A stretch of 64,000 nt of DNA from Lepidodermella squamata (GCA_047495785.1 JBLDXI010000048.1:62001-126000); one strand, 5' to 3'. Positions 21,901-31,627 are shown, counted from the stretch's first letter. The notes: generated from the sequence alone by a model not told the origin. Numbers and translations: made by a program.

Positions 21901-24900
21901 TACGAGCGCGTGGCAATCCCATTCATCGATTCAACCACGTGGCATGGCTCCTCCAACATTGACTGCTGCTGAAAAATATGCATGGGATTTCTTTCATGGC
22001 TTCTTTCCGGAATACAAAGCAAATCTGATCGAAAAAATTGGTTATCCCAGTATTAGCCGCATCCTTAGGGCGTATGCCTCCTTGCTCGACCTCGACCAGG
22101 CTGAACGAGATTTCCTACTCGATATGATGGAAGCCGATGAATTTGGAAAAGATCGCTGGATCATCCATGAACGGAACTGCGACGATAAGTCAACCCAAAC
22201 AAGGCCGATTAAGCCGATTGTCCAACTGAATCAGTCAACCGAAACCGAACCGATCGTTGAAAAACGTGTTAAGCCAATCCTACCGCCTAAGAAAACAAGC
22301 GAAACTACTGTTCTACTCCAAACGAATCCGAACTGCGACCGGAAACAACTCTGGTCTAAAATCGTGGCTTCGGCACCGAACGCCAGCTTCAAGAGCTGTA
22401 AACCAACAGCAGATGGGCTGTCTATTCGTCTCGATTCGAGCGAACAGGCGGCTCAGATCCGATGTCTGGAAAAGATTCCTGGTGCGAAAATCATTCAAAC
22501 TGCTAAGCCGAAATACCGAATTGTGTTGACCAACTTCGACACCGATGCTGTATCAACGACTGCGATTAAGGCTGCCTTTGGCGACAAGATGAATAAGATG
22601 GTCGAACTACGCGGCAAACAAGCTATGTTCGAGCTCAACGACTACGATCTTGCTGAAAATTGCGTGAAAAACGGCCTGATCTGCAAGCCGTTCATGTTAC
22701 GATTCCGATGGTTTATTGTCAAGCAATCTGATGTTGTTCAATGTTTCAACTGCCAGCGATATGGCCACCTGGCTCGAAACTGCTCTGATGAGACGCGATG
22801 CTTACGATGTGGTCGCAAACACGACGTGAAGACCTGCATGCGGGGTGTTCGTTGCTGCAATTGTGGTGGCGAGCACACCGCGAACTCGAGGGATTGCCCT
22901 CTGCGCCGGCCTTCGGCTGGCTGAAACGAAAGTTTCATGGGAAATTGCGATGCAATTTCAAGACGGGTCGGGGGGTAACTGGGATTTCTAACGAAATCCT
23001 AGTTGCTCATCCACTCTAAATTTGGGAAAATTTTTAAGGACGGGATAGTTTTGGTCCCAAGGGGCGGGTTCTGGGTCTAAGTGGTGACGGCGGGTGGTTA
23101 AGTTGGTCCCACTTTGGCTACATGATGAATCCGCTGCCAGGTCCGTCTGTGATCTTCCATCACAAGTGACGCTGTAGGGGCAAATTGATAGCCCGATCGG
23201 CGCGGCTCTGAGCCAAATTCCCCAGTAAGTTAGGGGGGGGGGGGCTATGTTTTCATGATTTTGGCTTAAGAGCATAGAGAATAATAATGAATCCGAATAC
23301 AAATCTGACGGCGCCCAATCTTTAATTAAACAGGTGAACAGCAGGTACCATGGGACTAATGAGAGTTCAATTTCGGTAAATAATATCAATAGTTCGGCGA
23401 TAAAGAAACTGAGTTTGAGGTTAAACCATGGGTTGAGATTTGAATGAGTCCCTCCGTCTACTTTCTAAGTGAGACTCGGTGCTTCAGAGACATTTTCACC
23501 TGGTTTATCATAATTTTGAGAAGATTCATCGTTCATTAACGGTATTAAAATCCTGGTGTATAATTGGTATTGCGTACATCTGCATTAAATCTGACGATGA
23601 GTGAATCCTATCGGTAGCAATATTTTAGTGTCAAGTGGCTACAAAAACACGAGAAAAATTGCGCAACAAGAAATAAAGTGTGTGTAAGGTCGAATTAGCA
23701 TATGCAAATGAGGTGTCCAAATTTGGGAACGAGTGTCCAAATTTAGAGGTTTCTTTACCTATTTTTTTTAAATCAAGGTGAGCTTCTAAATTTTCCAAAC
23801 TTCACCTGTCCACGCAGATTCCTTGGGCGGAGGTTTGGCTATTTTTTTCCATTTTTTTAGACGAAAACCGAATTTTTTAAAATTAAAAAAGGTGTTTTGT
23901 CCAAAGTTAGGACGCGTTACGGTATTATTTCCAATATCAACTGCGAAAACGAGTTATCTGTTCAACACTTGATAGTAGAAATAGCATAGCCGTGTTAGTT
24001 CGAAAATTAGGCCAAGTTAGGTAGTTGCTATGTTATTAGAATCTGCATTCTAACAGTCGCACAAGAAAGTAGCCTGAATGTAATTGAGATGCGATGGCTT
24101 CGAACAATTTTGGGCATAAAATTATTGGACTTCATACCTAACTACGACCTCAGATTGGTTTGCGGTGGAGGCATAGAGGTCGGAAGGTTGATAGAAAAAC
24201 AAAGAATGAGATACTTAGGCCACATTATTCGAGAAGATGAATATAACGCTAGCAGCTTGACAAACGCAATGCTAAATTGGAATAACCCCGAAAAATGGAA
24301 AAAACCCAAAGGCGCACCTAAAACTACCTGGCGTCACGCAATGAATAGAAGTCTCAACAAAATAGGATTGGTCAAATTACAATACACAAATATTTATGAA
24401 GGACCCCCGAAAGTTGGGAGACCGGCGAAAACAGCGGTCGTGATAAGGGTTGAAACTAAGGAAGTAGCTGATTGGGAACTGACGCAAATAGCAGCGCGAG
24501 ATCGCAACGAATGGCGAATGCTAACTTTAACAATAGCGAATTTCGAATTTCATGCGAAAAGCAGGCTCTTCATGAATGTGACCGATGGCGGCACCCCATG
24601 ATCGCTGATCGTCACCCTCCCCTAAACCTTTGCGGTAAAACGGTTCCTCTTGTTGTGCGAATATTACCATCACAAGCCAACAATGAACCAGCGGAGGAGG
24701 AAAAATAAAACTTTTCATTGTTTCATTGTTTCATTGTTTCATAGAATCTGCAACGTTCATGATTAACAAGGGGCATGGGCCAGTTTCAAGTCTTGAATGT
24801 CCGTTATCGTCACTTGACCAGAGGTTTTCATTCAACGTCTTAATAAAAATCAACCACCGCGGAGGAAGCGAGCTTTAGCGAGAGATTTGGGTCGAAATTT

Positions 24901-27695
24901 TTCATCGAAAACGGGTGATATAGGTGATGTAAATAGCTGGCCGTTCCTCTTCAGGGTATGCTGCCTAATAATTTGGGCTTCGGCTCTAAATGTATCGATT
25001 TTGTTCGGCCGATCAATCAGGAAAACCCTTTGACCCAGTTTCTTGCGAGTCATATGCGCGAAGCAATCCAAAGCTATTCCGAAGCGTGATAAATTCGTAC
25101 CTAAAAATGCCCACTTTACCGTCTATTTACCTGGGATTAGCATAGCATTTTCTTCATTTTATCTTTTCCTTCATTATTTGATCAACAATAACATAAATAT
25201 CGAGTTAAATTGAGTACTTCCTTCAATTGAGCCATTTACAGTTTTCGTTTTCTTCATTTGCATGTGAAAATTTGTTAATGGTCGAAGTTTCATGACTTGA
25301 TGGATGAAAGTTGGCAAACTGTTTTCCTGGAATTAGTTGAATTTTTTCGTTACTGTGAACTGTTATTTTCGGATTCGTTAATTCAGAAGATGACAAGAGT
25401 CAAATCACTACCCGTCAACAAAACGAAAACAAAGAATCGAAAATTAACAGACACAGTATTGGTCCATCACAGTGAACAAAAAAATCTAAAGAAAAATGTC
25501 TGCGCCTGCTATATAAGTAGTTTCACGTTTGATGCGCGAAAAAGTGGAGGATTTGACATATTTTGGAATTGCGTATTTAATTATGTTCAATTTGTGCATA
25601 GACAAATTCGAGGGCTTCCAGTCGGTGGTGATTCGGTTCCGCATGCTGACGCGCGTGTCGGGCGTGTACGGCCGCATGAAGAGCTTCGAGGCGACGGTGG
25701 CGACGGGCAACGGCAACGGCTGCATCGGCTACGCGACGGGCGAGGCGGTGGACCAGCGCAGCGCGATCCGCCTCGCCAAGAACCGCGCCGGCCAGCGCCT
25801 CGTCTTCGTCGAGCGCAGCCGCGACGCCGCCACCATCCAGCACGACTTCTGGCAGCAGGCGCACCGCACGTACGTGTACGCGCGCCGCCAGCCCGTCGGC
25901 CACGGCGTCGTCGCGCACCGCGTCATCAAGGCGCTGTGCGACCTCGCCGGCATCAAGGACCTGTGGGTCAAGGTAAGTACCTAGATATATCATTATTATT
26001 CAATTCAAGTCGAGAATACTCTGTTGAATTCACGATAAGAAATGTAGATGAACAAATATTCAAATCCAGGTTAACTTATTGCCTGATTAAAGTTGTTTTA
26101 AGCACATGGCGACGGATTCCGACTAAATTAGTGAAATTTATATATTTTTTCCTTCACTCGAGTTTCGTTCATGGCTTGGGGTAGATGAATATATATATAT
26201 CATGATTTCAGCGTCATGCGATAGATGTGTAATTTTCGGGTGTGTCATGTGCGCACCCTAAATTTAGGATTCCAGCACTATATTTTCCTTGAATTGTCCT
26301 TATTTCGAGTTTCATGTCTTCTCTGGAATCTTAATTTTTTGTAATCTGAGGCCTTATCTTCGAAGACTATGAAATCAAGTCCAAAAAGCTAAAAACAAAC
26401 GTGTTGAAAAGTGAAAGCAGCAAATGCTCAATTACCAACTTTTACCATTCCAATTTTGAATGCAAACAAAATTAGGCATCACATTTTTTGAATAAAGATC
26501 GCAGCAATTATTTTTCTGTTTCTTCGACGAAGATGTAGTAACGTGGCGAGATTATCGTGGTTCGGGAGGCTTGTTCTTCTTAGGTGTTAGGAATTATTTC
26601 CTTAATCTCTTTCTCAGTTGGTATTCCAGAAAGTTTCGAGCAGGGCTTGAGTAGGTGTTTCTTCAAACAGAAAGAGTCAAAAAAGTGGCATTGCAATAAC
26701 GGCATTGTCGACGATAGCCGATGCGATGTTTTGCTTTGCCAACGAATTTACCAGCCAGTCGCTTCTGTTTTTTTCGCTTTTAGGCTCCTGGCCTCTTTTT
26801 AACTCTAAACTTGCCACTGCAACCATTCGCTGTGAGTAAGCCGCAGCTCTGGGCCTTCAACCTCCATTAGATATGAATCATTCATTTTAAAATTGGAGAA
26901 TCTTGGAGAAGAAAAAAGAAGAATTTTTGGGTATTCTTTTCACAGTATTAAGCATCAATCTTTCCATCACAATACTTTCTTCGAAATTGAGTCATCTTAT
27001 CTTTCACGTCAGTGATTTGGCGCCCTAGAAAAACCGAGTCGAAACTGAGTAGGGTGTGCAGTTTTTCAATTCGCATTTTTTGAAAAATTGGCAAACAAAA
27101 TCAGGATGAAAATCAGCGGGAAATCTCGTAGGGTATATAGCCGAAATTCAAATTTCAGCCACCGATTCGTTGGGTACTTATGCGGATTTCACTGTGTTTC
27201 AGGTTCTCGGCCGGCCGAAGAACTACGCCGCGGTTGCTGAGGCGTTCATAACCGGGCTGTTGCGCCAGCAGTCGCCGCAGCAGCTCGCCGACGACACGGG
27301 CCTGTTGGTGGTGGAGCAGCGCGACGAGTGCAGCCGATTCCCGGCCCTGCTAGCCGCGCCCAGCCACGGCATCGTGCGCGCCAAGCACGAGGTCGGCGAG
27401 GAGGAGGAACTCAACGTCGACAAGTACGCCATGCACGTAAGTCCGCCACACCAACTTTGATTTTTTCTTGAAATTGCCGAAAATCTGGGTAAAAATTGGC
27501 TCGCCCCATTACGAAGAAAGCTGTTTATTTGAGATTTTAATCGTGCATTCATTGCAGGGTGTGTACTTCCGCTTGCCGCCCAAATACCGTCCGTTTTTCG
27601 CTGATTTCGAGGGCACCAAGAAGCGCATTTTCTACGACTACCGGCGGCGCAACCAGCGGCTGGCGCGAATTCAACGCAAGGCTGAAGTGTTCTAG
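18921..27695 (+). CDS. MRPS5: mitochondrial small-ribosomal-subunit protein uS5m (MRPS5)
   Basis: Exons 18921-19359, 25602-25972, 27203-27436, 27558-27695; phases 1, 0, 0; 393 residues. The N-terminal part carries the mitochondrial-specific signature (TADELW..., then LNRGQVIGMG, WPGLN, RGWTGSRWPG, IGPPDP) and a basic presequence-like start. Exon 2 encodes the S5 dsRNA-binding fold (VVIRFRMLTRVSG...GNGNGCIGYATGEA) and the ribosomal S5 C-domain begins (GHGVVAHRVIKALCDLAGIKD). Exons 3 and 4 continue through QQLADDTGLLVVE to the C-terminus. The first junction gives GD-YKFEGFQSVV, in frame and matching where the family resumes. Intron 1 is 6.2 kb and hosts transposable elements, far larger than other introns here; intron 2 is 1.2 kb. 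Exons 2 to 4 are GC-rich in third positions, unlike the AT-rich introns. Confidence 0.93.
20392..20475. repeat. degenerate direct repeat of about 60 bp
   Basis: 'ccacgccttggttcagaaaccacaggttcag' recurs as 'ccacgtctaggctcagcaaccaaaggtttcag' about 60 bases later. Function unknown; possibly a decayed element. Confidence 0.45.
20921..20947 (+). repeat. left terminal inverted repeat
   Basis: Starts CCGTAACGCG directly after TA; followed by a second TTTGGACAC motif at 20954. Confidence 0.78.
21600..21728 (+). repeat. direct repeat 1 ending in a G20 run
   Basis: Shares 'gtgacgctg.aggggca', 'gcccgatcggcgcggctct' and 'gttagggggg' with 23135-23244. The G run is 20 long (21709-21728). The two repeats bracket the gag-like ORF. 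Confidence 0.75.
21944..22924 (+). CDS. gag-like / non-LTR ORF1-type protein with three zinc knuckles
   Basis: 326 residues from the first ATG (the open frame extends upstream to 21749 without an ATG). The last 60 residues hold three CCHC-type knuckles: CFNCQRYGHLARNC, CLRCGRKHDVKTC and CCNCGGEHTANSRDC. This spacing is typical of the nucleic-acid-binding ORF1 of Jockey/R1/CR1-like non-LTR retrotransposons. The middle part (about 130-260) resembles the RRM-like segment such proteins carry before the knuckles; the N-terminal part is unrecognised. No ORF2 follows. It lies inside the TIR element and between its direct repeats. It could be a captured retrotransposon gene or a nested insertion. The frame is open and intact. 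Confidence 0.75.
   Translation: MAPPTLTAAEKYAWDFFHGFFPEYKANLIEKIGYPSISRILRAYASLLDLDQAERDFLLDMMEADEFGKDRWIIHERNCDDKSTQTRPIKPIVQLNQSTETEPIVEKRVKPILPPKKTSETTVLLQTNPNCDRKQLWSKIVASAPNASFKSCKPTADGLSIRLDSSEQAAQIRCLEKIPGAKIIQTAKPKYRIVLTNFDTDAVSTTAIKAAFGDKMNKMVELRGKQAMFELNDYDLAENCVKNGLICKPFMLRFRWFIVKQSDVVQCFNCQRYGHLARNCSDETRCLRCGRKHDVKTCMRGVRCCNCGGEHTANSRDCPLRRPSAG
23135..23244 (+). repeat. direct repeat 2 ending in a G12 run
   Basis: Imperfect copy of 21600-21728, located downstream of the gag-like ORF. Confidence 0.75.
23896..23922 (-). repeat. right terminal inverted repeat
   Basis: Ends CGCGTTACGG directly before TA; reverse complement matches the left end with two mismatches in 25 bases. Confidence 0.78.
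24089..24601 (+). pseudogene. 3' end of a non-LTR (RTE-like) reverse transcriptase ORF, 5'-truncated
   Basis: Encodes the conserved tail found after the RT domain of many non-LTR elements: MRWLRTILGI, then QRMRYLGHIIR, a GAPKTTWR-like segment and AARDRNEWR. Catalytic RT motifs are absent, so this is a 5'-truncated copy, as usual for target-primed insertions. It lies 165 bp outside the TIR element and need not belong to it. Confidence 0.72.
24713..24742 (+). repeat. (TTTCATTG)n tail, 3.75 units
   Basis: Octamer repeat 111 bp after the stop of the RT remnant. Short tandem repeats instead of poly(A) are typical 3' ends of RTE-clade elements, so this is probably the element's 3' terminus. Confidence 0.7.
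25973..27202 (+). other. intron 2 of uS5m
   Basis: 1.23 kb, GTAAGT to TTTCAG, AT-rich; no feature recognised. Confidence 0.8.
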
Positions 27696-28403
27696 TCCTC
27701 GACAACGGTTCGATAATCAGACGAGTGCTCACCTACCTACCAGCAACCGAGTCCAAATGTATTCAGCAATTCCAACAGAAATTTGTATTTTATGGCTAGT
27801 TAAAAAACGAATAAAACGTCTTGTTGAGTTTCAAGTCTTTGCATTGTCTAATCACAGTTCTTAATCACAGTCTGTAAACAATTTGACCTGATAATATGGC
27901 CGTAAAATAAGAATTCAACGCGAGTTGTATGTCTTCGGATTCGAAATCAAGTCCCAAATGATGTCGCCCATGACCACGAACCCAGGTCTAATCAGATGAA
28001 CATTAGTCCACCCTATAAACGGTGAAAGTTGTCTTAATCGGAACCGGCTCGCGCCAGGCAAAACGGTCTGATTTACACTACGTCCAGATTATTTTATACA
28101 GGACTGACTCACCATTATTGGGAAAAATAAGGAAAATATAACGTAAAAATAACGATTTTTCACATTTTACGAACTCATTGAGGTCATTCAAGTCATACGT
28201 TTCCATGCACCGTATATATGGTACCGATTTAGAAAACTCCTCCTCGTGATTTTATCAATCAACTCGCAAACCCCTGCCTTATTTAAACGAGAACTGCCCA
28301 TTATAGCGAACCTGCCCTATACCTATATGTATTGAAGGGAACTTTGGGTTTGAACAAGAGGGTAAGCTATCAAACCTTAATCGCCACCTTAATCGCCACC
28401 AAA
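27696..28403. other. uS5m 3' UTR and spacer before tRNA cassette B
   Basis: Poly(A) signal AATAAA at 27810-27815. Nothing else recognised; homology with cassette A begins near 28392 ('atcgccaccaaaccc'). Confidence 0.5.
27810..27815 (+). other. poly(A) signal AATAAA of uS5m
   Basis: Located 115 bases after the stop codon. Confidence 0.6.
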
Positions 28404-28485
28404 CCCGCGATAGCTCAGCTGGTAGAGCGGAGGACTGTAGATGCAACGCAGCTATCCTTAGGTCGGTGGTTCAAGTCCGCCTCGC
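28404..28485 (+). pseudogene. tRNA-Tyr(GTA) with lost 3' acceptor
   Basis: Identical to the Tyr gene at 4670 (intron differs by one base) up to CCTCGC, then runs into TACTACAATGACC, which in copy A lies 216 bp further on. The 3' half of the acceptor cannot pair with CCCGCGA. Confidence 0.85.
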
Positions 28486-28537
28486 TACTACAATGACCGT
28501 AAACATCGTCTGACCATGACTATGACACGCATGCAAG

Positions 28538-28609
28538 TCCTTGGTAGTATAGTGGTTAGTATCCCCGCCTGTCACGCGGGAGACCAGGGTTCGATTCCCT
28601 GCCAAGGAG
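28538..28609 (+). tRNA. tRNA-Asp(GTC)
   Basis: 72-nt copy identical to 5020-5091. Confidence 0.95.
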
Positions 28610-28670
28610 CATTCATTTTGCTGTAGCAGATCAAAATGCCTGTATTAAAATTTCCCTGCAAAAGTATTAT

Positions 28671-28752
28671 CGACGCAGAAGGGATTCGAACCCTCGCGGG
28701 CAGAGCCCAATGGATTAGCAGTCCATCGCCTTAACCACTCGGCCACCGCGTC
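28671..28752 (-). tRNA. tRNA-Ser(GCT)
   Basis: Minus strand, anticodon loop CTGCTAA; same sequence as 5153-5234. Confidence 0.95.
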
Positions 28753-28858
28753 CATATCAATTACAGGCTGCGTGGCGATCATTGAGCTGGCTTTGATTCA
28801 ACTATTGGTGTAAGTTACAAGAGCCCGCTGATCGAAATATCGCCTAACCGCGAAATCA

Positions 28859-28930
28859 GCCACGGTAGTATAGTGGTTAGTATTCCTCGTTGTGGCCGAG
28901 GTGACCCTGGTTCGACTCCAGGCCGTGGCA
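28859..28930 (+). tRNA. tRNA-His(GTG)
   Basis: Loop TTGTGGC; has TTAGTATTCC, the version shared with C and D. Confidence 0.95.
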
Positions 28931-29034
28931 GAGTCACACAGAACTCGAGACAGTGGCAGGCGGTTCAATTTTTTGTATATTTATTGACAGCGACGCCGGG
29001 TTTTTGTAAAAAGCCAAGCCAAAAAGCTTACAGC

Positions 29035-29107
29035 TGATTCGGGCCGGGATTGAACCGGCGACCTTCTGCGTGTTAGGCAGATGTGATAACCACTACACCA
29101 CCGAACC
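29035..29107 (-). tRNA. tRNA-Val(AAC)
   Basis: Minus strand, loop CTAACAC, acceptor GGTTCGG/CCGAATC. Confidence 0.94.
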
Positions 29108-29183
29108 GCTCGTGCCAGTGCTATTATTTCGCGGCGTATCGTCACCTCTATGCATGCCACCTCTTAGACTTTAAAAACGTTAA

Positions 29184-29267
29184 TGTCAGAAGTGGGATTC
29201 GAACCCACGCCAGTAGAAACTGACTGCGACCTGAACGCAGCGCCTTGGACCGCTCGGCCATCCTGAC
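29184..29267 (-). tRNA. tRNA-Leu(CAG)
   Basis: Minus strand, loop TTCAGGT, 84 nt with long variable arm. Confidence 0.94.
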
Positions 29268-29415
29268 TGACGGAGCGGGATGGGTGCAACGTGCTTAAGC
29301 GAGCCCGGCATGTGAATCGAAAGCTACTACTGGCTGAATTTATCTCGAACGCTGCGGCTGCGGCGAGTCTCGAGTGAAGCTGGATTGACGGAATGCGGAA
29401 GGAAGCCGGCAGGAA

Positions 29416-29497
29416 GTCGCTATGCCCGAGTGGTTAAGGGGTCTGACTAGAAATCAGATGCGGTCTCCGCGCGTAGGTTCAAATCCTACTGGCGACG
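29416..29497 (+). tRNA. tRNA-Ser(AGA)
   Basis: Loop CTAGAAA, identical to 5902-5983. Confidence 0.94.
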
Positions 29498-29580
29498 AGT
29501 TATTTTGCAGTCGTGTTGGGCTCAAAAACACTCCAACAAATCACTACATACTTGATTCTCAGCTGCTAAACTTCTGAACG

Positions 29581-29653
29581 GGCGCTGTGGCGAAATGGCT
29601 ATCGCGTCGGACTTCGGATCCGAAGATTGTGGGTTCGAGTCCCATCAGCGTCG
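29581..29653 (+). tRNA. tRNA-Arg(TCG)
   Basis: Loop CTTCGGA, acceptor GGCGCTG/CAGCGTC. Confidence 0.94.
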
Positions 29654-29749
29654 ACAAATTTTGCACCCGTTGAGGGCGGCTTATTGCCGCTTGGAAATCA
29701 GCAGCATCGAAATCTTCTCCAGCTCTATAAACGGCCGCCATCAACATGG

Positions 29750-29822
29750 GCCTTCCTAGCTCAGTCGGTAGAGCATGTGACTTTTAATCACAGGGTCGGG
29801 GGTTCGAGTCCCCCGGAGGGCG
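29750..29822 (+). tRNA. tRNA-Lys(TTT)
   Basis: Loop CTTTTAA, acceptor GCCTTCC/GGAGGGC. Confidence 0.95.
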
Positions 29823-29899
29823 CAAGCTTTTTCAAGTCAATTACCGAAACCGCTGCTATACGAAATCATATTAGCAATAAATCGTCTGGTTACTACCAC

Positions 29900-29972
29900 G
29901 GGGGATTAGCTCAAATGGTAGAGCGCTCGCTTAGCATGCGAGAGGTAACGGGATCGACGCCCGTATCCTCCA
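29900..29972 (+). tRNA. tRNA-Ala(AGC)
   Basis: Loop TTAGCAT. The spacer before it is 29 bp longer than in A and shared with C and D. Confidence 0.93.
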
Positions 29973-30050
29973 ATTTTTCTCGCAAAATTTCACAAACTGG
30001 CTAGGCTTCTCTACGCGAATAATGCCACTGCTGCAGAAGTACCCAGCCTC

Positions 30051-30125
30051 GGCTCAGTAGCTTAGTGGTAGAGCGTCTGCCTAGTAAGCAGAAGATCGAG
30101 GGTTCGATCCCCCCCCCCTGAGCCT
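30051..30125 (+). pseudogene. tRNA-Thr(AGT) with C-run expanded by three bases
   Basis: Anticodon arm and acceptor are intact, but ten C residues replace the seven of copy A between T-loop and acceptor, giving 75 nt. The T-arm would have three extra bases; function is doubtful. Confidence 0.75.
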
Positions 30126-30200
30126 TGCTTGACTTTTTCGGCGGCAAGCTCTCTTTTTGCGTACCAAAACCTACAATTGACATTGCAAAGCTCCAAAACT

Positions 30201-30272
30201 TTCCCTGACCGGGAATCGAACCCGGGCCGCCGCGGTGAAAGCGCGGAATCCTAACCACTAGACCATCAGGGA
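30201..30272 (-). tRNA. tRNA-Glu(TTC)
   Basis: Minus strand, loop CTTTCAC. Confidence 0.95.
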
Positions 30273-30363
30273 GCTTCTTATTCGTATGTGCTGTGGCATC
30301 AACGTAACAGGAATATTTTGACAAAAGCTGTGCATGTTGGATGTCTTGAATTCAAAAAGTTAT

Positions 30364-30435
30364 GGGCCCGTTCGGGAATTGAACCCGAGACCTCTCGCAC
30401 CCGAAGCGAGAATCATACCTCTAGACCAACGGGCC
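30364..30435 (-). tRNA. tRNA-Pro(CGG)
   Basis: Minus strand, loop TTCGGGT; one D-arm base differs from copies A, C and D (GGTCTAGAGG instead of GGTCTAGGGG). Confidence 0.93.
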
Positions 30436-30521
30436 TCATCTAAAAGTTTTATGGAATTTCTTGCTCTTGAGGGCTGGTTGTTTGCAGTTTTGAAATATCG
30501 CTTTTATGAAAAAAAGAAGCT

Positions 30522-30594
30522 CGCCGAGACCCGGGATCGAACCAGGGACCTTTAGATCTTCAGTCTAACGCTCTCCCAACTGAGCTATCTCGGC
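30522..30594 (-). tRNA. tRNA-Phe(GAA)
   Basis: Minus strand, loop CTGAAGA. Confidence 0.94.
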
Positions 30595-30806
30595 GTGTGC
30601 AATGTGAACTTCCAGGGGCGAGCTACAACTTTGAAGGCACACGCCCAAGTCCGAGTTGTGTACACACTGGCGTTGCAAAGTTCTTTGGCACTGCGCATGG
30701 CTAGCTTCTACCCGAACGGCCTGAACTCCAGCGCACAAGGCATAAATGACGGTACGAAAGTCAAATTAAGAATTATGGCGAACCCTGTCAACATAACTAA
30801 CGTCAA

Positions 30807-30878
30807 GGCCCGTTGGTCTAGGGGTATGATTCTCGCTTTGGGTGCGAGAGGTCTCGGGTTCAAATCCCGGACGGGCCC
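30807..30878 (+). tRNA. tRNA-Pro(TGG)
   Basis: Loop TTTGGGT. Confidence 0.95.
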
Positions 30879-30961
30879 GATCTTTTTGCTTGATTACCGA
30901 CATACGCTTTGCAAGCGCAGCTTTCTGCCTGCTTATTGATTCAGCGGCTATGAATACAGCG

Positions 30962-31032
30962 GCATCGGTGGTTCAGTGGTAGAATTCTCGCCTGCCACGC
31001 GGGAGGCCCGGGTTCGATTCCCGGCCGATGCA
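30962..31032 (+). tRNA. tRNA-Gly(GCC)
   Basis: 71 nt, loop CTGCCAC, intact T-stem CCGGG/CCCGG; the reference form for the damaged copy at 7414. Confidence 0.95.
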
Positions 31033-31114
31033 ACGCACACAATTTTTTAGCTCTCTATTTTGAACAGCTTTCAAACCACTAAAGTACTACGTGTCAGCTA
31101 CAATGCGTGTAATG

Positions 31115-31186
31115 TCCTTGGTAGTATAGTGGTTAGTATCCCCGCCTGTCACGCGGGAGACCAGGGTTCGATTCCCTGCCAAGGAG
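31115..31186 (+). tRNA. tRNA-Asp(GTC), second Asp gene of cassette B
   Basis: Identical to 28538-28609. Confidence 0.95.
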
Positions 31187-31247
31187 AACCTTTTTCGCTC
31201 TCCGAAAACGCAAGCTATTGGAGGATCTAAGAAGCAAAAAGCGAAAT

Positions 31248-31320
31248 CGCCCGATGTGGGGCTCGAACCCACGACCCTGGGATTAAGAGTCCCATGCTCT
31301 ACCGACTGAGCTAACCGGGC
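31248..31320 (-). tRNA. tRNA-Lys(CTT)
   Basis: Minus strand, loop CTCTTAA. Confidence 0.94.
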
Positions 31321-31400
31321 TGAGACAGCGTCGTCTACTCCGAAAATATGAGAAGTGGCAAAGCCTCTGTTGATCCAATGATGCTTTCTCTAAAAAAATT

Positions 31401-31473
31401 CGAGGCTGCCAGGAGTCGAACCTGGAATCTTCTGATCCGTAGTCAGACGCGTTGTCCATTGCGCCACAACCCC
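31401..31473 (-). tRNA. tRNA-Arg(ACG)
   Basis: Minus strand: acceptor GGGGTTG/CAGCCTC with two wobble pairs, stem-loop TCTGA-CTACGGA-TCAGA. Confidence 0.93.
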
Positions 31474-31570
31474 GCTGTGCATTTCGATATAACAGTTGTT
31501 CTCTTGTGGTTTCAGCTTATCCGTACTCGTACCAGGCATTTTCACCGCACTAGAGCTGTTCATCGTGACA

Positions 31571-31587
31571 GCTTCTGTGGCGCAATT

Positions 31588-31627
<40 letters not shown>

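Larger units (their letters stand above)
20919..23924. mobile_element. 3.0-kb element with terminal inverted repeats and TA target duplication
   Basis: Left end 20921 CCGTAACGCGCCCTAAATTT and the reverse complement of the right end (to 23922) CCGTAACGCGTCCTAACTTT match over 25 bases with two mismatches. Both ends are flanked by TA (20919-20920 and 23923-23924), the target-site pattern of Tc1/mariner-type insertions. TAAATTTGGACAC-like subterminal motifs repeat in both arms in opposite orientation. The only coding content seen is a retroelement-type zinc-knuckle ORF; no DDE transposase was recognised. Confidence 0.78.
19360..25601 (+). other. 6.2-kb intron 1 of uS5m, filled with mobile-element sequence
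   Basis: Begins GTAAGT and ends TAG. Holds a 3.0-kb TIR element, an RTE-like remnant and a low-copy-looking stretch 20217-20742 in which a degenerate segment (CCACGTCTAGGCTCAG / CCACGCCTTGGTTCAG) is repeated. The remainder shows nothing recognisable. Confidence 0.8.

Noticed and set aside
21944-24601. Treating the gag-like ORF and the RT remnant as one retrotransposon
   Set aside because: A TIR with TA duplication ends between them at 23922, the RT piece is 5'-truncated and of RTE type, and no RT motifs link them.
24850-25071. 73-codon minus-strand frame
   Set aside because: No recognisable domain and located in the transposon-rich intron; kept as unsupported.
25297-26184. 295-codon plus-strand frame around uS5m exon 2
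   Set aside because: Reads through intron sequence in a different frame from the ribosomal protein; the true exon is 25602-25972.
19960-28300. Possible dispersed repeat shared by about 19970-20040 and 28200-28280
   Set aside because: Only short, gapped similarity ('accgattt.gaa', 'atcaatcaac') was visible; not enough to call a repeat family without an alignment tool.
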